Below, in pieces: positions 32,063-39,161 of a stretch of DNA of 39,161 nt (position 1 is the stretch's first letter; every line of letters starts with the position of its first letter). Position numbers and translations under genes: made by a program. This DNA is from Methylophilaceae bacterium (GTDB lineage: Bacteria > Pseudomonadota > Gammaproteobacteria > Burkholderiales > Methylophilaceae). The notes below the pieces were generated by a model. It searched no databases, was not told where the DNA came from, and was given only the letters and a program-made list of their open reading frames with translations. Location of the stretch: positions 1 to 39,161 of the forward strand of contig JAOMTQ010000011.1 in NCBI GenBank assembly GCA_028355955.1. Direction: 5' to 3'.

Positions 32063-33414
32063 ATGCTTGAAAATTTAACAGACAAACTTCAATCGGTAGT
32101 AAAAACAATTCGGGGACAAGCTCGCTTCACAGAAGAAAATATCAGTGATGCAATGAGGGAAGTGCGTATAGCACTGATTGAGGCAGATGTTGCAATACCA
32201 GTAGTTAAATATTTTATAGATAAAGTAAAAGAAAAGGCATTAGGGGCTGAAGTTTTAAAAAGTGTTTCTCCTGGGCAAGCAATTATCAAGATAGTGCAAG
32301 ATGAACTGACAAGTTTGATGGGGAGTGATAATGCTGAGTTAAATATTGCTACAAAACCACCTGCTATTGTTTTGATGGCAGGTCTTCAGGGTTCAGGTAA
32401 AACAACAACAGCAGCTAAGTTAGCCAAAATTCTAAAAGAGGAGAAGAAAAAAGTTTTGTTAGTCAGCGCAGATGTTTATCGACCTGCAGCGATAGAACAA
32501 CTTAAAACTTTAGCGGATTCATTAGAAATAGAATGTTTTGATTCGTCAGTAAAGGATAAACCAAAAAATATTGCTTCCTCCGTTCTGACTTATGCAAAAA
32601 AACATTATTTTGATGTGATTATTTTTGATACCGCCGGTCGTCTGGGCATTGATGAATTAATGATGAAGGAAATTAAAGAACTTCACAAAATATTAAATCC
32701 AATTGAAACACTTTTTGTTGTTGATGCAATGCAGGGGCAAGATGCTGTTAATACAGCAAAAGCTTTTGGAGATACGTTACCTCTAACAGGCATTGTATTG
32801 ACAAAATTGGATGGAGATTCAAGAGGTGGAGCAGCTTTATCGGTAAGACATGTGACTGGAAAGCCAATTAAATATATTGGTGTGAGTGAAAAAGTGTCAG
32901 GCCTGGAGGTTTTTTACCCAGATCGTATATCTTCTCGAATTCTTGGGATGGGAGATATTGTAGGTCTAGTTGAAGAGGCTCAGAAAAATGTAGATATTAA
33001 AGAAGCTGAAAAAATAGCAGATAAAGTCAAGTCTGGCAAAAATTTTGATTTAGATGATTTTAAAAATCAAATTGGACAGATGAAAAAGATGGGAGGCGTT
33101 GGGGCAATGATGGATAACTCCCATCTCAGTTAGCAGGTAATGCATCAAAAATAGATCCAGAACAAGGAGATAAGTCGATGATGCAAATTGAAGCAATTAT
33201 TAATTCCATGACGAAATTAGAGAAAACAAAGCCTGAAATCATCAAAGCAAAAAGAAAGATAAGGATTGCAAACGGATCTGGAGTAAAAGTCCAAGATGTT
33301 AATCGCCTTCTTAAGCAATTTGGAGAAATGCAAAAAATGATGAAAATGTTCTCAAAAGGTGGAATTGGTAAAATGATGAGAGGCCTTGCGGGTAAAATTC
33401 CGGGTATAAACTAA
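32063..33414 (+). CDS. ffh: Signal recognition particle protein Ffh (frame break by base loss)
   Basis: About 450 residues. The N domain is followed by the G domain with [43 protein letters not shown] and [14 protein letters not shown]. The methionine-rich M domain ([12 protein letters not shown], then [20 protein letters not shown]) binds signal peptides and 4.5S RNA. The reading frame breaks at 33116-33117, where one A appears missing: restoring AAA gives [15 protein letters not shown]. This is the only break in the window that needs an added base. Ffh is essential, which argues strongly for an error and not decay. Confidence 0.97.
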
Positions 33415-33497
33415 TAACCTTAAAATTCTAGCAATACTGAATTTTTTTTTCAATATTTTGTCATTGAAATAGTTAATTAATTATCTAGTAAATTTTA

Positions 33498-33526
33498 TTG
33501 ACCCAACATTGTTAATGTTGGATAAT
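33498..33526 (+). promoter_or_regulatory. Sigma70-type promoter of tRNA-Lys
   Basis: TTGACC (33498-33503) and GATAAT (33521-33526) are spaced by exactly 17 bases, each matching consensus at five of six positions. The expected transcript start near 33533 lies about nine bases before the mature tRNA. Confidence 0.75.
33503..33521. repeat. Perfect inverted repeat inside the tRNA-Lys promoter spacer
   Basis: CCAACATT-GTT-AATGTTGG, an 8-bp perfect inverted repeat with a 3-base centre. It occupies the whole spacer between the -35 and -10 boxes and shares one base with each. It is not followed by a T run, so it is not a terminator for ffh. An operator for a dimeric regulator is possible; chance cannot be excluded. 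Confidence 0.6.
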
Positions 33527-33541
33527 TCATGTCTTCGTTTT

Positions 33542-33617
33542 GGGGAGTTAGCTCAGCTGGTAGAGCACCGGACTTTTAATCCGTTGGTCACGCGTTCGAT
33601 CCGCGTACTCCCTACCA
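33542..33617 (+). tRNA. tRNA-Lys (anticodon TTT)
   Basis: 76 nt with encoded CCA. The acceptor arm GGGGAGT/ACTCCCT includes one G-T pair. The D arm is GCTC/GAGC, the anticodon loop CTTTTAA, and the T arm ACGCG-TTCGATC-CGCGT. It reads both lysine codons. Confidence 0.98.
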
Positions 33618-33715
33618 ATTTCTTTTGATTAATATAATAAATTTATTACTTTGTAATGGCATATTTATTTTAAATATATATTGAATTAAGTAAGCTTTAT
33701 GACATCTTATCAATT

Positions 33716-34720
33716 ATGTATATTGTTAAAAAATTAATTTTTACTCTCCTTTTCTTATTACCATCACATTTACTTGCATATCCAGCACAATCTGAATTAT
33801 TTGGGTTGAGTGAGTCGATGACTCATATTTGGGTTACCTTTAAAGATGGCGTTACCGGAACAGGCTCAGGCATTGTTGTAAAGAAGAATCATGTAGCAAC
33901 GAATTGTCATGTATTAGCAGATTCTAGAGGTGTTAATGCAGTGAAGTATTTTAAAACATATGTACCGATTGCGATTTATGCAGATTGGGAAAATGATTTA
34001 TGTATTTTAAAATTTGATGACTTGCCTTTACCTCCGGTCAACGTCGGAAAATCTGATAATCTCAATTATGAAGATAAAGTATTTGCTTTGACTTTTCCTA
34101 ATGACAATCCGGTTCCATTACCATCTTATGGTCATGTTAAAGCACTTTATCCTTTTAAAGGAGGTAATGTTATTCGAACATCTGCCTCATTTACGCTTGG
34201 TTCAAGCGGAGGTGGTTTATTTGATTTAGATTTTAATCTAATCGGGATTACAACCTTCAAAAGCCCTGGCAGAAGATTTGGAAATTTTTATTGTATCCCA
34301 TCAGAATGGATCGAAAGACTTTTATTGGAAGAGCCGCAAATAGACTTAACTAGCACAGGTAGGCCATTCTGGAGTTTACCCGACGAAGAAAAACCATTCT
34401 TTATGCAAATTATAATGCCTATGGAAAAGAAGAAATGGGAAAAAATGTTAGATATTGCTAAAAGATGGACACAAGCTGATGAGGATAGTGCAGATGCTTG
34501 GTATTATCTAGGTTATGCAAAAGCAAAAATGGGCAGTTTAGATTATGCAAAACTATTTCTAAAGCAGGCTTATAAACTGAATGACCGACATTTAGAATCA
34601 CTGGTTGAGTTATATGATATATCTGTAATCCAATCAGATACAAATGAATCACAGAGAATCTTAGGATTAATCAAAGTAATAAATCCAGAGAGAGCAGATT
34701 ATATAGCTAAAAAATCTTAA
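33716..34720 (+). CDS. Secreted trypsin-like serine protease with C-terminal helical repeat
   Basis: 334 residues. A signal peptide (IFTLLFLLPSHLLA, cleavage near residue 21) is followed by a trypsin-fold domain with the triad His65 (VATNCHVLAD), Asp94 (WENDLCILKF) and Ser164 (TLGSSGGGLFD). There is no PDZ domain, so it is not a standard DegP/DegQ. The C-terminal 90 residues (about 240-325) look like TPR-type helices (DSADAWYYLGYAKAKMGSLD, YAKLFLKQAYKLNDRHLESL). It probably works in the periplasm or at the surface, the repeat serving as a partner-binding arm; substrate unknown. No clear ribosome binding site is seen. The stop lies 7 nt from the 3' end of the converging tRNA-Arg. Confidence 0.85.
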   Translation: MYIVKKLIFTLLFLLPSHLLAYPAQSELFGLSESMTHIWVTFKDGVTGTGSGIVVKKNHVATNCHVLADSRGVNAVKYFKTYVPIAIYADWENDLCILKFDDLPLPPVNVGKSDNLNYEDKVFALTFPNDNPVPLPSYGHVKALYPFKGGNVIRTSASFTLGSSGGGLFDLDFNLIGITTFKSPGRRFGNFYCIPSEWIERLLLEEPQIDLTSTGRPFWSLPDEEKPFFMQIIMPMEKKKWEKMLDIAKRWTQADEDSADAWYYLGYAKAKMGSLDYAKLFLKQAYKLNDRHLESLVELYDISVIQSDTNESQRILGLIKVINPERADYIAKKS

Positions 34721-34726
34721 AGTAAT

Positions 34727-34803
34727 TGGCGCGCCCGAGAAGATTCGAACTCCTGACCCCTTGGTTCGAAGCCAAGTACTCTATCCAGCTGAGCTACGGG
34801 CGC
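34727..34803 (-). tRNA. tRNA-Arg (anticodon TCG)
   Basis: 77 nt with encoded CCA. Acceptor GCGCCCG/CGGGCGC, discriminator G, anticodon stem CTTGG/CCAAG with loop CTTCGAA, T loop TTCGAAT. Identical to its neighbour except at base 34 (T here). The TCG anticodon is less usual in Proteobacteria than ACG or CCG; it should read CGA and CGG. Confidence 0.95.
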
Positions 34804-34831
34804 TTTTAGTAATTAAAATTCTTAAAGTAAT

Positions 34832-34908
34832 TGGCGCGCCCGAGAAGATTCGAACTCCTGACCCCTTGGTTCGTAGCCAAGTACTCTATCCAGCTGAGCT
34901 ACGGGCGC
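34832..34908 (-). tRNA. tRNA-Arg (anticodon ACG)
   Basis: 77 nt with encoded CCA, the same cloverleaf as the downstream copy, anticodon loop CTACGAA. A34 would be converted to inosine by TadA, so it reads CGU, CGC and CGA. It is promoter-proximal; the TCG copy follows after 28 bases, so both are likely on one transcript. Confidence 0.97.
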
Positions 34909-34917
34909 ACTCATGTC

Positions 34918-34923
34918 ATTATA
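34918..34923 (-). promoter_or_regulatory. Possible -10 box of the tRNA-Arg pair
   Basis: TATAAT on the minus strand ends 9 bases before the tRNA-Arg(ACG) 5' end. No good -35 is seen at the usual spacing (ACTTCC at 17). If real, it overlaps the spacer after the lipoprotein gene and gives a leader of only a few bases. Confidence 0.4.
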
Positions 34924-34945
34924 TCTCAAATAAAATAACAGGAAG

Positions 34946-36056
34946 TTAATTAACAGGTAGTGTTAATGTGGGACCTGATTCTTTAATTTCACCAGATTGC
35001 AGTGATTCAATCTGATTTAAGAGCATAAAAGTGTATTTTGATGTGATGTCAGAATCTTTGATATAGAACCAGTAATCCCGATAAAATACCTTTGCCGAAT
35101 CCTGCTTAGGTTCATTTTTTGATGAATATATTGTTATTAATTCACCTGTAATTTCAGACCAATTAAACTCAGTTCCATCAGGATTTTTGGTTATTTGAAC
35201 CAACCCTTCTTCTAAATGCTCTTGGGGAACATTAATGCCATGACTTAGGAAAAATTGGATACCGGCAAGAGATCTAAAGTCAATCTGGATTTCAGAGCGA
35301 TCCTCTTCAGTTTCTAATTCTGCATAGATAGGATAAATATTCGATTTACCATCAAGATTCATTAGCTTAATCAAATTCTGAACATTAGGGTTTAGCAAAG
35401 ATTCTTTTTTTAAAGTATAGGGCTAGTTGCTTGTCTTTATTCTCGTGCAAAATATATCCAAACTGCAAGTCAGCCCTTTCTATGGCTACCATTGACGCTA
35501 AAAATTTGTCAAACTTTTTAAAATTAGGCGCCAGTTCAGGTGTCGGGCCTGAAGCTGTGTGGGCATTATCAATACCATTTATATTATTAACAGTTAAGTT
35601 TAATATACGATCCATTCGCCAGCCTGATCTAGATAAAAGCATTAACATATCAACATCTACCGGACTAAGGACCTTCTTAATAAAGTCCCCACCTTTTAAA
35701 GGTAGATAGGTAATAGTTGGTTTTTCGGTATATCTAGCTGAGCCTCCAAAACCTGCGTTGTTTGCATCAGGCCCGCCATCGAAAATTGTCAAAGCTAAGC
35801 TACCACCTCGTTGCCATTCAATTGATGTTGACACGCTACTTACTTCTAAAACGGATATTGAATCACCATATCTTCTTTTAACTAAGTTGAGTAACGATTG
35901 CGAATCGTTAGTATCGGAAATAACTTGATTAAATTCTCCGCGAGAATCTTGAACACTGTCTGGTCCGATTTGAAGGAACTCATCAAAAATAGAACAACCT
36001 CCTAAAAAGAGAGCTAAGATTAATGGGAATATTTGAGAAATTAATTTTCTATTCAA
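34946..36056 (-). CDS. Lipoprotein of unknown function (frame break)
   Basis: About 369 residues after repair of the T7 run at 35405-35411 (one T too many; join YFKKESLLNPNVQNL). The signal peptide MNRKLISQIFPLILALFLGG ends in a lipobox with Cys21. The block SLLNLVKRRYGDSISVLEVS (about residues 54-73) recalls a family of uncharacterised proteobacterial lipoproteins with an LVxLRYxDxPxFLxVSS pattern. The remainder is mixed alpha/beta with no motif I recognise. It likely sits in the outer membrane facing the periplasm. It stands alone on the minus strand between the tRNA-Arg pair and msrA. Confidence 0.75.
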
Positions 36057-36103
36057 TTAGAGAACTTTATTTTTTAAAAGAACATCATGATAAATTATTT
36101 TTG

Positions 36104-36602
36104 TTAATAATTGAAGTTTCTTTTGAAGTGACATGAGTAACCGTTAGGGTTTTTGGTAAGATATTTTTGATGAGATTCCTCAGCAGGATAAAATTTGTCA
36201 AAAGCAATTATTTCAGTAACGACTTTTTGATCCCAATGCTTTGATGCATCTACTCTTTGAATCACATTTTCAGCTGTAGCCTTTTGGCTATCTGAGGTAT
36301 AAAAGATAGAGGATCGATACTGTGTTCCGATATCATTTCCTTGTTGGTTAGGTGTTGAGGGGTTGTGAAGCTTGAAAAATTCTAGTAGTAAGCTTTCGAA
36401 AGAGAGTTGATCTTTATCAAACTTAATCATGATAGTCTCTGCATGCCCAGTATTACCGGAAGAAACCTCATTATAGGTAACATTATCAATATGACCTCCA
36501 GAAAACCCTACAACTGTTTCTTGTATGCCTTTAATTTGGGCAATTAGGTTTTCAAGCCCCCAATAGCAACCCCCCCGCAATGTATGTTGTTTCTAGATTC
36601 AC
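36104..36602 (-). CDS. msrA: Peptide methionine sulfoxide reductase A (frame break near start)
   Basis: About 165 residues. Catalytic cysteine in AGGCYWG (usually GGCFWG), then GFSGGHIDNVTYNEVSSGNT, GHAETIMIKFD and GNDIGTQYRSSIFY. The true start is a GTG at 36602 with AGGAT eight bases upstream, reading NLETTYIAGGCYWG. A C7 run at 36570-36576, one base too many, shifts the frame just before the active site, so the downstream frame appears to start at MRGGCYW. It repairs oxidised methionine (S-sulfoxide). Confidence 0.96.
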
Positions 36603-36706
36603 TTTATTTAATCCTCAATATAAAATTTACAGACAAACTCGTATTAAATTAATTTACTTTATATTGTAATATTAAATAAATCATTTTAAAAAAAAGGAAT
36701 AAAAGA

Positions 36707-37214
36707 ATGTCTATATCTATGTATGAAATATCAGTCCCTATGTTTATTAATATGCTTGAGAACTTATCATCTATTTTAAAAAAAGCAGAGCGACATGCCG
36801 AAAAAAGAAAAAATTGATAAAGAGATTTTTATAAATGCTCGCTTGATTGCAGATATGAGGCCACTAACGAGTCAAATACAAATTGGAACAGATATGATTA
36901 GGTTGGGTATTGGGAGATTGGCTAATGTAAAAGCTCCATCTTATAAAGATAATGAAAAAACATTTAGCGACCTTCAAAAAAGAATAAGTAAAACTATTAC
37001 TTTTTTAAAAAAAATCAATCCAAAAAAAATGGAAGATTCTGAAAACATGGAGATTAAGTTTTCAATCAGAAGTAATGAATTTAAATTTAAATCAGGTAAA
37101 GATTACTTAACGAAATGGATGATTCCTCACTTCTTTTTTCATGTGACGACCGCCTACGATATTTTAAGATCAAATGGTGTTAATCTTGGGAAAAGAGATT
37201 ATATAAAATTTTAA
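36707..37214 (+). CDS. DUF1993 family protein (frame break)
   Basis: About 168 residues. It starts MSISMYEISVPMFINMLENL behind an AAGGAAT ribosome binding site. In a second frame it continues FINARLIADMRPLTSQIQIG and LTKWMIPHFFFHVTTAYDIL. This matches DUF1993, a four-helix family related to DinB-like folds whose function is unknown. The break lies in one of two A6 runs at 36801-36813. DoxX follows after 14 nt, so the two are probably co-transcribed. Confidence 0.88.
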
Positions 37215-37228
37215 TAAAGGAATAAAAA

Positions 37229-37636
37229 ATGAAATCAATCGATAATATTTTGAATGCAATTATGGGTAATTTTTATCACCTTACGCCATGGCTTCTTAGG
37301 CTAGGTTTGGGGATTTCTTTTATATTTCATGGTCTAAATAAATTTCCATTACCTCCACAAAAGTTGATTGATTATTTTGGTTTTTCAGCTGAGCTTGCCT
37401 CATTTGTAGCTATTTCAGAATTAGGAGCAGGTATTTTGTTAATTCTCGGTGGTTTTTTAAAAGGATATGTAGGAAATTTAGTGACTCGGTTTGCTGCTGG
37501 CATAATTGTCATTGTCATGACTTTTGCATTCACATTGGCTCATAGTGATTGGTTTATTACACCCAAGCTATTTATGAGTGAGCAGATATTTTTGATGATT
37601 ATAGGTCTGTATTTTTTTGTAAAAGGGAATAATTAA
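37229..37636 (+). CDS. DoxX family membrane protein
   Basis: 135 residues with four predicted membrane helices. It has the DoxX pattern LLRLGLGISFIFHGLNKF near the N terminus, then FVAISELGAGILLILGGFLK, and a final helix. DoxX proteins are small membrane proteins of varied and mostly unproven redox or stress roles. A ribosome binding site (AAAGGAAT) precedes the ATG. The stop shares TTAA (37633-37636) with the convergent channel gene. Confidence 0.88.
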   Translation: MKSIDNILNAIMGNFYHLTPWLLRLGLGISFIFHGLNKFPLPPQKLIDYFGFSAELASFVAISELGAGILLILGGFLKGYVGNLVTRFAAGIIVIVMTFAFTLAHSDWFITPKLFMSEQIFLMIIGLYFFVKGNN

Positions 37637-38259
37637 TTCTTATTCTTTGATCCAAAAAGTGACACTACTCTACTTATCATTACTGCGAGAAACATAACGC
37701 CCATCATTGCTTCAGTGATTGACCACATTTTTGCAGTGTAAGATACAGGCGTGATATCTCCATAGCCTAATGTAGTTAGTGTCGTAAAGCTAAAATAAAT
37801 CATATCGATTGACAAATGCTCTTTATTTAAATTTCTAAAATAAAATGCATCAGGATCAATTATTAATAGAAACATAAAGAGTAAATACCAAAAGATTCCA
37901 ATTAAAATGTAAATAGATATGGCCGAACTAATTATGTGGAAATCTATTTTTTTTGTCCTAATTATCTCTTTAAATAATTCAATTATTGCGATACTAATAA
38001 TAAAGAGTTTTAAAAAATATTGAAATACACTCTGGTTGATATCAAAAAATAAAATATTTATTAAAATAATTAGTAACGAAATTACAGTTAGCTTAAATAA
38101 TTTTGAGTTATGTTCATGAAGGAAAATACTAAATATAAGAATAGTTAGAAAAAGTATTTCAAGATTCATTATTGAAAGAAGCCCACAATCGAATCCAATG
38201 GGGCCTAAAAAAAATACTAAAAGAATTGATGCTAAAAGATAATGATTGGCAAATTTCAT
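37633..38259 (-). CDS. Potassium channel family protein
   Basis: 208 residues with about six hydrophobic segments. The pore is near the C terminus: FSFTTLTTLGYGDITPVS holds the selectivity filter TLGYGD, followed by the inner helix (MMGVMFLAVMISRVV). The four N-terminal segments lack the arginine ladder of a voltage sensor, and no RCK/TrkA-N domain follows. It should pass K+ across the inner membrane; gating is unknown. It is 85 bases downstream of the SulP gene on the same strand. Confidence 0.9.
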   Translation of the reverse strand: MKFANHYLLASILLVFFLGPIGFDCGLLSIMNLEILFLTILIFSIFLHEHNSKLFKLTVISLLIILINILFFDINQSVFQYFLKLFIISIAIIELFKEIIRTKKIDFHIISSAISIYILIGIFWYLLFMFLLIIDPDAFYFRNLNKEHLSIDMIYFSFTTLTTLGYGDITPVSYTAKMWSITEAMMGVMFLAVMISRVVSLFGSKNKN

Positions 38260-38344
38260 AATTTTATTTTAGCGTATATAGACATATTAGGTAAGGTTCC
38301 AATTAGGAGGAGAGCTTGTCTAATAAAAGTAACTAATTAATAAA

Positions 38345-39161
38345 TTAACTTAGTTTGTCATCAGCAATATGATATTTAGGATCCTCAAGTAAGTTAAGCT
38401 CTACCATGCTTTTTGCACTATCAAGAACTTCCAAACAGTCTGGGCTTAGGTGTACAAGATGTAGTTTTTTCCCCATAGATTTATATTTGTTTGCCAAGGC
38501 ATCAATAGCCATAATTGCACTGTGATCAGCTACCTTTGATTGTTTAAAATCAATAATCACCTCATTCGGATCATCTTTAATTTTAAATAATTCGTTAAAG
38601 CTTTTAACTGATGCAAAAAATAGGGTGCCTTTCAATTCATATATTTTCCATCCTTCTTTATTTTTAGATGTAGTTACCTCAATTACTTTTGCGTGCTCCC
38701 AAGCAAAAACTAAAGCCGAAACGATGACACCTAAAATTACAGCAATAGCCAGATCTGCAATTATAGTGACCGCCCCAACAAGAAGACCAACAAAAATATC
38801 TTTTTTAGGTACTTTTCCAAATAGGCGAAAACTTCCCCATTCAAAAGTTTTCTCTGCAACAACGAACATAACCCCTATAAGTGCTGCAAGAGGAATCATC
38901 TCAATCCACTGAGAAAGAAATAAAACGAAGGAAGCTAAAAAAATTGCAGTAGCAATTCCAGATAAGCGCCTTACGGCACCGTTATTAATATTAATCATAC
39001 TCTGACCAATCATTGCACAACCACCCATTCCACCAAAAAAGCCAGTCACAATGTTAGCAAACCCTTGGGCTAAAGATTCCTTATTTGGCCTACCTCTCGT
39101 ATCTGTCATATCGTCAATTAAATTAAGCGTCAGAAGTGTTTCAATTAAACCTATTGCAGCT
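38345..39161 (-). CDS. SulP family anion transporter with STAS domain (5' part outside window)
   Basis: The C-terminal 271 residues are visible; the frame is open at the right edge (reading AIGLIETLLTLNLIDDM before MTDTRGRPNKES). The transport part has FFGGMGGCAMIGQSMININN and several helices. The cytosolic STAS domain follows (YELKGTLFFASVKSFNELF, EVIIDFKQSKVADHSAIMAI). SulP proteins carry sulfate, bicarbonate or other anions. The GGMGGCAMIGQS form occurs in a bacterial subgroup that includes candidate bicarbonate transporters, so the substrate is open. Confidence 0.9.
   Translation of the reverse strand, partial: AAIGLIETLLTLNLIDDMTDTRGRPNKESLAQGFANIVTGFFGGMGGCAMIGQSMININNGAVRRLSGIATAIFLASFVLFLSQWIEMIPLAALIGVMFVVAEKTFEWGSFRLFGKVPKKDIFVGLLVGAVTIIADLAIAVILGVIVSALVFAWEHAKVIEVTTSKNKEGWKIYELKGTLFFASVKSFNELFKIKDDPNEVIIDFKQSKVADHSAIMAIDALANKYKSMGKKLHLVHLSPDCLEVLDSAKSMVELNLLEDPKYHIADDKLS

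Larger units (their letters stand above)
34715..34908. repeat. Tandem duplication carrying two tRNA-Arg genes (105-bp period)
   Basis: The 77-nt tRNA gene plus 12 bases of its 3' flank (TCTTAAAGTAAT) occur twice with a 105-bp offset. Across the 89 shared bases only one differs: A at 34769 against T at 34874, the first anticodon position. The left copy's flank includes the stop codon of the protease gene. Confidence 0.9.

Noticed and set aside
33421-33470. Hairpin AATACTGAA / TTCAATATT around a T run after ffh as terminator
   Set aside because: The stem is all but one pair A/T, has a mismatch and no T tract after it; too weak to call.
34761-34949. A 62-codon plus-strand open frame containing two copies of LVRSQVLYPAELRA
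   Set aside because: It is the antisense of the two tRNA-Arg genes. This peptide is a familiar annotation artefact of tRNA-Arg regions and not a protein.

Overview
The window is AT-rich, densely coded chromosomal DNA from a Gram-negative bacterium. Several gene blocks have orders familiar from Betaproteobacteria: dciA / M23 peptidase / secA, nth with an RnfB-like ferredoxin, dapA-bamC-MBL hydrolase, tgt-yajC-secD-secF, pssA-leuA, and ypjD opposite ffh. Low GC, tiny spacers and stop codons shared between convergent genes suggest a small, streamlined planktonic lineage of the Methylophilaceae / OM43 type. That placement is inferred from gene content and order, not from a phylogeny.

Layout. 1-1378: minus-strand 5' part of a secreted repeat protein (autotransporter/adhesin-like), leaving the window at the left edge. 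1394-4844: terminator, proton pyrophosphatase hppA with a clear promoter, a TSUP permease and the helicase loader dciA, all minus. 4894-8648: M23 peptidase, secA and a DUF1289 protein. 8645-9892: nth and a soluble RnfB-like ferredoxin, minus. 10006-15145: electron-transfer block with two different ferredoxin-NADP reductases around ETF-ubiquinone oxidoreductase and etfBA. 15269-19963: dapA, bamC, MBL hydrolase, pyrD, GST/SspA-like protein. 19960-28099: seven-gene minus-strand run tgt-yajC-secD-secF-CNNM-clpS-clpA. 28200-31194: pssA-leuA-HAD phosphatase. 31198-33414: ypjD opposite ffh. 33498-34923: tRNA-Lys with a strong promoter, a secreted trypsin-like protease with a helical-repeat tail, and a tandem pair of tRNA-Arg genes differing only at the first anticodon base (TCG and ACG). 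34946-39161: unknown lipoprotein, msrA, DUF1993, DoxX, a K+ channel and a SulP transporter cut by the right edge. No intergenic stretch exceeds about 300 bases.

Function. Much of the window serves protein export and envelope building (SecA, SecDF-YajC, Ffh, BamC, YpjD, M23, PssA). ClpA/ClpS add proteolysis. A redox module links NADPH, ferredoxin, ETF and quinone. DapA, LeuA and PyrD are biosynthetic.

Quality. Sixteen otherwise well-conserved genes between about 11 and 37 kb are broken by 18 one-base frame changes, nearly all in homopolymer runs. Seventeen are one base too many and one (ffh) is one base too few. Conservation continues across every break and several genes are essential, so I read these as sequencing or assembly errors and annotate each gene as one CDS with the break noted. 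I see no IS element, prophage, CRISPR array or defence locus. The best leads are the tRNA-Arg anticodon shift, the adhesin behind a hairpin leader, the ferredoxin/ETF/dual-Fpr block, the acidic insert in BamC and the palindrome inside the tRNA-Lys promoter.
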